A stretch of 64,000 nucleotides of DNA from Pseudomonas sp. CROZ-RG-20F-R04-15 (GTDB taxonomy: Bacteria > Pseudomonadota > Gammaproteobacteria > Pseudomonadales > Pseudomonadaceae): positions 1 through 64,000 of the forward strand of contig NZ_JAKNQL010000006.1 of the NCBI RefSeq assembly GCF_022662375.1, written 5' to 3'. The notes under the pieces are model-generated. The model had not been told where the DNA came from. It searched no databases and saw only the letters and a program-made list of their open reading frames with translations. How positions within the stretch are numbered: position 1 is the stretch's first letter; each line of letters starts with the position of its first letter. The translations under genes and the position numbers were made by a program. Below are positions 7,921-14,961 of the stretch, one piece after another.

Positions 7921-9774
7921 TCAGGCGATCACTACACCGTCAGCACTCAGACTGTTCAGCGACACCCCGACCAACGTCACCGAATCGTTGCCAAACGTCA
8001 GCACCGTATCCTGCCCGACAGTCGCAGCATGAGCCCGGAAATCCTCCGCCGGCAACACACCCTGCACACCGAGAAACACCAGTTTGTCGTTGGAGGTAAA
8101 ACCAACGACCCGATCCTGCCCAAACGCGCCGTTGAACAGAAACGTATCCGCCCCGCCCCCCGATTCCATCAGGTCATTACCCGCGCCGCCGACAAACACG
8201 TCATTGCCCGCGCCACCGATCAGGTGATCGTTGCCGTCCAGCCCGAACAACCAGTCGCCACCGGCATGCGCCTTCAGCGTGTCGGCGCCATTGGTGCCTT
8301 TGACGCTGGATTCGTACGCCGTGACGTTGTTGCCAACCTTCAAGCCGCTGGCCGTGACGCTGTGGGTCACGTCGTCCTTGAACAGGCCCCAGAGAAACCC
8401 TGGCTCCTTGGTGACGATGCTGCCGATGTCGCGGGTGATGCTGATCCCGCCGTTGGCATCGCGGATGTACAGATTGCCGGCGCCGTCGTTGGCAAAGTCG
8501 AAGTTCTTCACCGCACTTTGCAGATCGAGGGTGTTGCTGCCCTGCCCGCCAAGGATGACGTTGTAGCCGCCGCCGTCGCGGAAGGTGTCGTTGCCGGCGC
8601 GACCTTCCAGATAATCGTTACCGCTGCCGCCCTGGATCAGGTCGTTGGCGTCGCTGCCGATGATGAACGTGCTGCCCTTGTGGGTTTCGGCATTGCGGTT
8701 GAGGTCCTGCACCCAGGTGTTGGCCCGCGCCGGGTCCGAAAGGTTGGCGACGATGATCGTCGAGTCGCGGCTGGTCAGGTCGTAGAATTTTGAGTCGATC
8801 ACGCGGTTCATGCCGTCGCCATAAGCGGTTGGCAAGTGCGAGATCCAGGTGGGAATGTTGAGGATCGAGTACGGCAGCAGATTCCACGCGGTCGAGGCGT
8901 AGTGATCGTTGAAGCTGACGATGTTGTCGGTGGCCGAGGCCTTGGGCGCGTCGTGCACGCCGACGGAGGCGCCGGTGAAGGTAGAGCCGTCGAGGGCGCG
9001 GAACACCGGGTCGTTTTCGTAGCCGACGTTGAGCACTTTGTCGGTGCTGCTTTGGGTTGGCGAGGCGTAGGCGATGTAGTTGGAATCGGCAAAGAAACCG
9101 CCCCACTTGCCGCCACTCAAATCCGCCATGCTGTTGACCGCCAGGCCACCGAGGCTGTGGCCACTGACGAGAACGTCCTTGCCGCTGAGACCGTTGGCCT
9201 TGGCAAACGCCACCAGGTCATTGAGCAGATTGCCGAAGGCTTCACCGACGTAATTCTTCGCGTAATCCTTGGGGCCGAAGGCGGCGAGCAGATCATTGAT
9301 CACATCGCCGATGGAGTCGAGGATCAAATTTTCCCGCGGGCCGCTGGTGCCGCGAAAGGCAACGCCGAGTTCGGTGAGATGGCCTTGGGCGTCGTACTTG
9401 CCGAGGATTTCCACTTGCGCGGTGGTGTAGCCGGCCTTCTCGCCGAAGAAGGTGCCGCGGGCGTCGGTCTTGCCGTCGTAGCCCAATTGCGAGGCGGTGA
9501 TGGGCGTCCAACCGGCCTTTTTCACGGCGTCGAGGGCGAGTTTTTCCGAGTCGGGGTTCCACGGGATGCCGGGAATCACCCCTTGCGAATCGGTGCCGCC
9601 GAGCAGCGCCGTGACCAGCGTGGCGGGCAGGCCGAGGCCGAAACCGTTGTGCTGATAACCGGCCGCAAAGCCGTTATCGAGGTTGTGATAGGAATACAGC
9701 GTGATCGCCATGGCATCGCTGAACAACGCCTTGGAATCGGCTGTGCCGAAGTTCTTGTAGTCATACACACCCAT
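7921..9774 (-). CDS. pueA: Polyurethanase/family I.3 RTX lipase PueA
   Basis: 617 residues, the length of PueA from P. protegens/chlororaphis. It hydrolyses acylglycerols and polyester-polyurethane outside the cell. The lipase triad is Ser207 (GHSLGG), Asp255 and His313, the positions known for family I.3 lipases. Two sets of calcium-binding RTX nonapeptides follow, at about 375-405 (GGSGNDYLEGRAGNDTF) and 500-545 (GGAGNDVFVGGAGNDL). The C-terminus lacks a signal peptide and ends in a hydrophobic tail (VTLVGVSLNSLSADGVVIA) typical of type I secretion substrates, so AprDEF is the likely exporter. It is the last gene of the exoenzyme cluster, 197 bases after pueB, with a REP pair in the gap. 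Confidence 0.95.
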   Translation of the reverse strand: MGVYDYKNFGTADSKALFSDAMAITLYSYHNLDNGFAAGYQHNGFGLGLPATLVTALLGGTDSQGVIPGIPWNPDSEKLALDAVKKAGWTPITASQLGYDGKTDARGTFFGEKAGYTTAQVEILGKYDAQGHLTELGVAFRGTSGPRENLILDSIGDVINDLLAAFGPKDYAKNYVGEAFGNLLNDLVAFAKANGLSGKDVLVSGHSLGGLAVNSMADLSGGKWGGFFADSNYIAYASPTQSSTDKVLNVGYENDPVFRALDGSTFTGASVGVHDAPKASATDNIVSFNDHYASTAWNLLPYSILNIPTWISHLPTAYGDGMNRVIDSKFYDLTSRDSTIIVANLSDPARANTWVQDLNRNAETHKGSTFIIGSDANDLIQGGSGNDYLEGRAGNDTFRDGGGYNVILGGQGSNTLDLQSAVKNFDFANDGAGNLYIRDANGGISITRDIGSIVTKEPGFLWGLFKDDVTHSVTASGLKVGNNVTAYESSVKGTNGADTLKAHAGGDWLFGLDGNDHLIGGAGNDVFVGGAGNDLMESGGGADTFLFNGAFGQDRVVGFTSNDKLVFLGVQGVLPAEDFRAHAATVGQDTVLTFGNDSVTLVGVSLNSLSADGVVIA

Positions 9775-9877
9775 TGCTATTGCCTCTCTCTTGTTGGAAT
9801 TGTTAGAGATAGCTCACAGCCAGGGCGCCCCACGGGGACGCCCCGGAGCATTTCAGTACTACTTGTTGCTGTTTAAT

Positions 9878-9964
9878 GTGGGAGCGAGCCTGCTCGCGAA
9901 GGCGGTGTATCAGGTACGAATACTTCAACTGACACTACGCATTCGCGAGCAGGCTCGCTCCCAC
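9878..9964. repeat. REP pair (inverted) between pueB and pueA
   Basis: GTGGGAGCGAGCCTGCTCGC at 9878 and the inverted TTCGCGAGCAGGCTCGCTCC at 9942 form a REP doublet filling most of the pueB-pueA gap. It may act as an mRNA end-stabiliser or gyrase site; no gene is present in the gap. Confidence 0.85.
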
Positions 9965-9971
9965 ATTGGAT

Positions 9972-11660
9972 CTACGCGAACATGAAACTGGAGTCCGACA
10001 GGTTAGCCACTCCCACCCCGATCAGGGTCACGGCATAGTCGCCAATCTTCAGCACGGTATCGTTGCCGGTCTGCGACGCGTGCTGCTTGTAGTCGTAGCC
10101 CTGCCCCGCGCCTTCGACGCCCATGAACACCAGTTTGTCGCTGCCCTGATAACCGTTGATGGCGTCGAAACCGAACGCGCCGCTGAACAGGAAGGTGTTG
10201 TTGCCACCCACGGCGCTCATCGCGTCGTTGCCGGCGCCACCGACAAAGGTCACATGGCCCTTGTCGCTGATCAGCTTGTCGTCGCCATCGAGGCCGAACA
10301 GCCAGTCACCGTCGGCCGTGGCGTGCAGCGCATTGCCGTAGCCATCGCCGCTGAGCGAATGGTTGTACTGGGTCAGTTCGCTGCCATTGGTCAAACCCTT
10401 GGCCGTAACGCCCCAGGTGATTTCCTTGCTGCCCCACCACGAGCCCGACTCCTTGCTCACCAGCGCGCCGATGTCGCGGGTCATGCTGATGCCGCCGTAA
10501 GCGTCGCGCACGTACAGCGTGCCGTCACCGTCGTTGGCGAAGCTGAAGTTCTGCAACGGTTTCTGCAGTTCGAAGGTGTTGTGCCCCTGGCCACCGAGCA
10601 GGATGTTGTAGCCGCCGTCATCACGAAAACGGTCATCGCCGCCCAGGCCTTCGAGGAAGTCGTTGCCCGCGCCGCCCTTGAGCCAGTCGTTGCTCTGGGT
10701 GCCGATGATGAAGGTGCTGCCAGTGTGCGGCTCGCCGCTGCGGCCGAGATCTTCAACCCAGGTCTTGCCGCGGGACGCTTCTTCCAGATTGGAGACGATG
10801 ATCGTCGAGTCTTTATGCGTCAGGTTGTAGAACTTCGAATCGATGACCCGATTCAAGCCATCGGCATAACCCAGCGAGCTGTGGGCCGACCAGTTCAGCG
10901 GATTGATGATGCTGAACGGCACCAGGTTCTGCGCCGTGGACGCGTAGTTGTCGTTGAAGTTGACGATGTTGTCGTTGGTCGAATCGTGCGGCTTGTCGTG
11001 CTTGCCCATCGAGGCAGTGCTGAAGGTGGTGCCGTCGAGTACACGGAACACCGGATCGTTCTCAAAGCCGATGTTCAGCACGTTGTTGCCGGTGCTGCTC
11101 TGGGTTGGCGAGGCGAAGGTGATGTAGTTGGCGTCCTTGAAGAAGCCGCCCCAGTTGCTCGCGCTCAATTCGGCGACGCTGTTGACGCCGAGCCCGCCGA
11201 GGCTATGACCGCTGAGCAGCACGTCCTTGGCGGCAATGCCGTTGGCAATGGCGAATGCGGCGACCGCCTTGAGCAAATTGTCGAAAGCGTTTTTCGCGTA
11301 ATTGCTCGCGTAATCCGACGGCCCGATGGCGGCCAGCAGGTTGTTTTTCAGGTCGCCGAAGGTGTCGCTGTAACCCAACCCGCCGGTGCCACGAAAGGCC
11401 ACGCCGATGCCGATCAACTTGCCGGCAGCGTCGTATTTGCCGAGCACTTCCGCCTCGGCACTGGTGAAGCCATCCTTCTCACCAAAGAACGTGCCCTGCG
11501 GCCCGACCTTGCCCTGATAACCCAGCGCCGTCGCCGTGACCGGCGCCCAAGCGGTGGCCGGCAACGGCTTGCCAGTTGGCGTGTAGGCATACAGTGTCAG
11601 TGCGATGGCGTCGCTGTACAACGCTTTGCCATCGGCATTCTTGTAATCGAACAGTCCCAT
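9972..11660 (-). CDS. pueB: Polyurethanase/family I.3 RTX lipase PueB
   Basis: 562 residues, clearly homologous to PueA along its length but about 55 residues shorter in the N-terminal lipase region. The triad is Ser153 (GHSLGG), Asp202 (FENDPVF) and His260 (WSAHSS). RTX repeats are weaker than in PueA (GGAGNDFLEGLGGDDRF near 350; GGAGNDAM near 495). There is no signal peptide; the hydrophobic C-terminal tail (VTLIGVGVANLSDSSFMFA) fits type I secretion through AprDEF. It corresponds to the lipase (lipA/tliA position) of the aprX-lipA operon of P. fluorescens. The upstream AGGAAGAGAG is its ribosome binding site; a strong terminator separates it from prtB. Confidence 0.92.
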   Translation of the reverse strand: MGLFDYKNADGKALYSDAIALTLYAYTPTGKPLPATAWAPVTATALGYQGKVGPQGTFFGEKDGFTSAEAEVLGKYDAAGKLIGIGVAFRGTGGLGYSDTFGDLKNNLLAAIGPSDYASNYAKNAFDNLLKAVAAFAIANGIAAKDVLLSGHSLGGLGVNSVAELSASNWGGFFKDANYITFASPTQSSTGNNVLNIGFENDPVFRVLDGTTFSTASMGKHDKPHDSTNDNIVNFNDNYASTAQNLVPFSIINPLNWSAHSSLGYADGLNRVIDSKFYNLTHKDSTIIVSNLEEASRGKTWVEDLGRSGEPHTGSTFIIGTQSNDWLKGGAGNDFLEGLGGDDRFRDDGGYNILLGGQGHNTFELQKPLQNFSFANDGDGTLYVRDAYGGISMTRDIGALVSKESGSWWGSKEITWGVTAKGLTNGSELTQYNHSLSGDGYGNALHATADGDWLFGLDGDDKLISDKGHVTFVGGAGNDAMSAVGGNNTFLFSGAFGFDAINGYQGSDKLVFMGVEGAGQGYDYKQHASQTGNDTVLKIGDYAVTLIGVGVANLSDSSFMFA

Positions 11661-11680
11661 GTTGTGCTCTCTCTTCCTTC

Positions 11681-11713
11681 AAAAACCGGCAGTTCTCAAA
11701 CGAACTGCCGGTA
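11681..11713 (-). terminator. Intrinsic terminator after prtB
   Basis: ACCGGCAGTTC (11685-11695) and GAACTGCCGGT (11702-11712) form a perfect 11-bp stem with a 6-base loop. Read on the minus strand it is followed by TTTTT. It lies 5 bases past the prtB stop codon and 20 bases before the pueB start, so part of the transcript should end here. Confidence 0.9.
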
Positions 11714-11717
11714 CACC

Positions 11718-14700
11718 TTAGAACTGCCAATCGAGGGTCAGACCCACACCGTGGTCTTTCTCGTTGTTACCGATCAGTCCGTTGTAATCCAGGTTCACCC
11801 GCACATCGCGGTTGAGCGCCAGACCTGCACGCACACCGACCACTGCGGCGTCGCGATCCATCGACACACTCTGCACGGTGAACGCGCTGTTGCCGTTGGC
11901 GAAGGCCAGATGGCTGTCAGCGTCGACACTGCTAAGGTTGTGCTGCCAGCCGAGGCTCGCGCCGAGTTCCAGCTGATGCTGATCCGACAAGGCGAAGCTG
12001 CGCTTGGCGCGCACGCCGAGGGTCGACAGCACCACATCGCGATTGTCCTCACCGCCCTTCAACGCTGCCGCGTCACCTTTTTCGGTGAAGCTTTCAGTGT
12101 TCAGATGCACGTAGGACAGATTGGCGAACGGCTCCAGATTCATCGGTTGCAGGCCCAGATCATAAGCGGCCTCGGTGAATACTTGAGTGGTTGCGGCATC
12201 GTGCTTGGTCTTTTGTCTACCGCTGACGTCCCCAAACTGCAGGTCACGTTTGACGTCGACACGGTGCCAGCTGTACGCGCCACCGACAGTCAGACGCAGC
12301 GCATCGATCTGATGCCCCAGGTACGCACCCAAGTGGTAGCTGTCGACCGACGCCGACGAATGCGTGCCGCTGCCCATGCTCAACGAGCTGTCGCTATAAC
12401 CGGTAACGAAGCCCAGACGGGTATCTTCAGCGATCAAGCCATCGACACCGGCGAGCAAGCCACCGATGGAGCTGTTGGAGTCGGCATTGTCATGCCCGCC
12501 ATCGCTCTTGCCCCACGAACCCAGCACCTTGACCCAGGCGTTGCTGCGGTCGTCGGTCGGTGCGCCGGCATTGAACAGGTCACGTTCGCGCAGACGCTCG
12601 CCCACCGCTTCACGCAGGTAACGGCTGTCGTTGATCAGCATCGTGCCGATGGCCGGGTGAATCTCGCCGGACAGTTGCTGGAAGGCTTGCTGCGCCGACG
12701 CCGCATTCGGCGACAGCAACAGGGTTTCGAACAACGCATTGCCGGCGCCCAGACGTTCCGCCGCCGCACCGACCGCACGCTGGTTCGGCGTCAGGCCGAC
12801 ACTGGCGAAAGAAGCATCGTTACGCCCGACTGCCAACTGAATGCCAGTGGCCGAGTACGCCAGCGTACCGCCGAGGAAGGCGTAATCCGGCAACACCTGA
12901 CCGAAGCGCCCTTCAATGCCGCCCGCCGCTTGCAGGATGTTGTACTGGGTGCCGAGCAGGCTTTGCACTTCGTTGGTGCTCAGCAGCGTCGGGCTGTTTT
13001 CCAGCGACATGCTCACTGTGGCGCCTTCAATCACGGCTTTGCCGGTGGCGATGATCTGATCGCTGCTGGTCGGCGACAGCTCTACGGCGTAAGTCGAACC
13101 GGGGGCGAAGGTCACGTCACCGGCCACGTTCAGGGTGCCGATGGAGTTACCCGGCGCCACCGTACCGCCGCTTTTCACCGACAGCGCGCCGATATGGCCA
13201 TTGCCGCCGAGGATACCGCCGTCATTCACCGTCACCGCCGATTGCAGCGAGCCGTTGATGGCCAGCCGTCCCTGATTGACCAGGGTCGGGCCGCTGTAAG
13301 TGTTGTTGCCGGTCAGCACCAGGGTGCCGATACCCTGCTTGGTCAAACCGCCGTGACCGGAAATGTCGTTGCGCCAGGTGTCGAGGCCGCAGGTGATGTC
13401 GGTGCACACGCGTTCGGTCGGTTTGCCCTGATCGATGATCGCGCCGATGCCCGGCAAGTCCGCGACAAACTGGCCAGAGCCATACGCGCCGTCAATGCGG
13501 AATTCCGCCGGAATGTCTTGCTCGGTGACAAACATCGATGGGCCGTCGATGCCCTTGCGCAGGTTGATCATGCCCCAGCCGTACAAGGCGTCGATGCCCG
13601 GCGCGCCGAGGTCGGTAGCGGTAGTACGCAAGACCGTGGCGACCTGATCACCGGTCATGTACGGGAAGCGCTCCATCAGCACCGCCATGGAACCGGCCAC
13701 GTGCGGCGCGGCCATCGAAGTGCCGTTGTAGTTTTTGTAGCTGGTGGTCAGGTTGTCGGCGCTGGTGCCTTCAATGATCGCGCTGAAGATTTTCGTGCCC
13801 GGCGCCGAGACGCAGAAACTCGCGGTGTAGCCGCAACGCGAAGAGAACGTACTCATGATGTACGGGTTGGCGCTGGCCAGGTCCGGGTTCTGCTGCAACG
13901 CAGCGACGGTGATCCAGTTCGGCGCGATGTCCGGAACGAAATAGCCGAGACCGGCGATGGCATCCGGGTTATTGAGGTTGTAGTCGTTGCCAGCGGCGAA
14001 GATCGTCACGATGCCGCTGCGCGCGGCGGCAATTGCGCCATCGTAAGCGCCGCCGGGCTTGGTGCCGAGCAGTGTGCGGATCTCGTTGAACTGCACTTGC
14101 GCGTCATTGACGGTGAAGTGCGGGTACGCCGGATTACGCCCGCCGAGGTCGAAACGGTCAGTGATGCCGATGCCCCAACTGTTGTTGATGATCCGCGCGC
14201 CGCTGGCGATCAGCGCATCCCAACCGGCCTTGTACACCGCACCGTCGTTACCGCGAACGATGCCGTCCTCCGGGCCCGGGTCGCCGTTGTCGGCGCTGAT
14301 GATCTGCGCCCCGAATGCCACGCCGTGCATCGGCCCGCCGTCGCGACTGCCGGCGGCGATACCGCCGACGTGGGTGCCGTGGGCGCCGAGTTTGCCGTCG
14401 GAGCCGACCGAGGGCGAACCGTCATAGCGGAACGCATCGCCGGCTTTGACCGGGATGTACGGGTCGGTGTATTCGCGAATACCGCTGGTGACCAGGGTGA
14501 CGACTTTATTGCTGCCGGAGAACTCCGGGTGCGCGGCATACACCGGCTGATCAAAGATCCCCAGTTTCACGCCTTTGCCGGTGTAACCGGCGGCGTAAGC
14601 GTGATCGGCACCGATCGCGCCCAGACCCCAATCGGCCTGAAACTCGGTGCTGCGCCAACTCGATGGATCGCCCGTGCGACCGCTCTCCACATAGGGCGCC

Positions 14701-14795
14701 GCATGGGCTGTGCCGATGGCGCAGAGCACGGCGAGCGTGAGGGTTTTCAGGGCAAAGCGGCCTCCCGTTTGCGCGGGGGTATTGTTGTTATTCAT
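11718..14795 (-). CDS. prtB: Subtilisin-type autotransporter serine protease PrtB
   Basis: 1025 residues from the ATG at 14795 (AAGGAAGG seven bases upstream). A long signal peptide with an NNNN stretch ends at AHA. The passenger is an S8 peptidase: Asp in GIFDQPV, His in GAHGTHVGG, Ser in NGTSMAAPHVAG. A passenger-associated beta-helix repeat follows (LVLTGNNTYSGPTLVNQGRL), then PGNSIG, and a C-terminal ~270-residue beta-barrel ending in Trp-Gln-Phe. It should be exposed or released at the cell surface by type V secretion. The C-terminal half is very similar to PrtA next door, so the pair is a tandem duplication. The Asp motif (FDQP rather than the common DSG/DTG) is a small oddity. Confidence 0.95.
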   Translation of the reverse strand: MNNNNTPAQTGGRFALKTLTLAVLCAIGTAHAAPYVESGRTGDPSSWRSTEFQADWGLGAIGADHAYAAGYTGKGVKLGIFDQPVYAAHPEFSGSNKVVTLVTSGIREYTDPYIPVKAGDAFRYDGSPSVGSDGKLGAHGTHVGGIAAGSRDGGPMHGVAFGAQIISADNGDPGPEDGIVRGNDGAVYKAGWDALIASGARIINNSWGIGITDRFDLGGRNPAYPHFTVNDAQVQFNEIRTLLGTKPGGAYDGAIAAARSGIVTIFAAGNDYNLNNPDAIAGLGYFVPDIAPNWITVAALQQNPDLASANPYIMSTFSSRCGYTASFCVSAPGTKIFSAIIEGTSADNLTTSYKNYNGTSMAAPHVAGSMAVLMERFPYMTGDQVATVLRTTATDLGAPGIDALYGWGMINLRKGIDGPSMFVTEQDIPAEFRIDGAYGSGQFVADLPGIGAIIDQGKPTERVCTDITCGLDTWRNDISGHGGLTKQGIGTLVLTGNNTYSGPTLVNQGRLAINGSLQSAVTVNDGGILGGNGHIGALSVKSGGTVAPGNSIGTLNVAGDVTFAPGSTYAVELSPTSSDQIIATGKAVIEGATVSMSLENSPTLLSTNEVQSLLGTQYNILQAAGGIEGRFGQVLPDYAFLGGTLAYSATGIQLAVGRNDASFASVGLTPNQRAVGAAAERLGAGNALFETLLLSPNAASAQQAFQQLSGEIHPAIGTMLINDSRYLREAVGERLRERDLFNAGAPTDDRSNAWVKVLGSWGKSDGGHDNADSNSSIGGLLAGVDGLIAEDTRLGFVTGYSDSSLSMGSGTHSSASVDSYHLGAYLGHQIDALRLTVGGAYSWHRVDVKRDLQFGDVSGRQKTKHDAATTQVFTEAAYDLGLQPMNLEPFANLSYVHLNTESFTEKGDAAALKGGEDNRDVVLSTLGVRAKRSFALSDQHQLELGASLGWQHNLSSVDADSHLAFANGNSAFTVQSVSMDRDAAVVGVRAGLALNRDVRVNLDYNGLIGNNEKDHGVGLTLDWQF

Positions 14796-14840
14796 CCAGC
14801 GACCTTCCTTAGTGATGTTGCGAAAAATCCGTCTCTTTCT

Positions 14841-14942
14841 GATCGTTCCCACGCTCCGCGTGGGAATGCCTCTAGGGACGCTCTGCGTCCAGTGACGCGG
14901 AGCGTCACGGGCTGCGTTCCCACGCAGAGCGTGGGAACGATC
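14841..14942. repeat. Dispersed inverted-repeat element (GTTCCCACGC family), copy 2
   Basis: A 102-base element bounded by GATCGTTCCCACGC and GCGTGGGAACGATC and closely similar to 7176-7286. It fills most of the 166-base prtA-prtB gap, where it could form a long hairpin in the transcript. Confidence 0.8.
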
Positions 14943-14961
14943 GGAAGCCGGGTTATCTTGC

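Noticed and set aside
7819..9964. Possible CRISPR-like repeats (23-base repeats with spacers)
   Set aside because: The repeats are inverted pairs with imperfect palindromes typical of Pseudomonas REP sequences; there are no direct repeat arrays and no cas genes.
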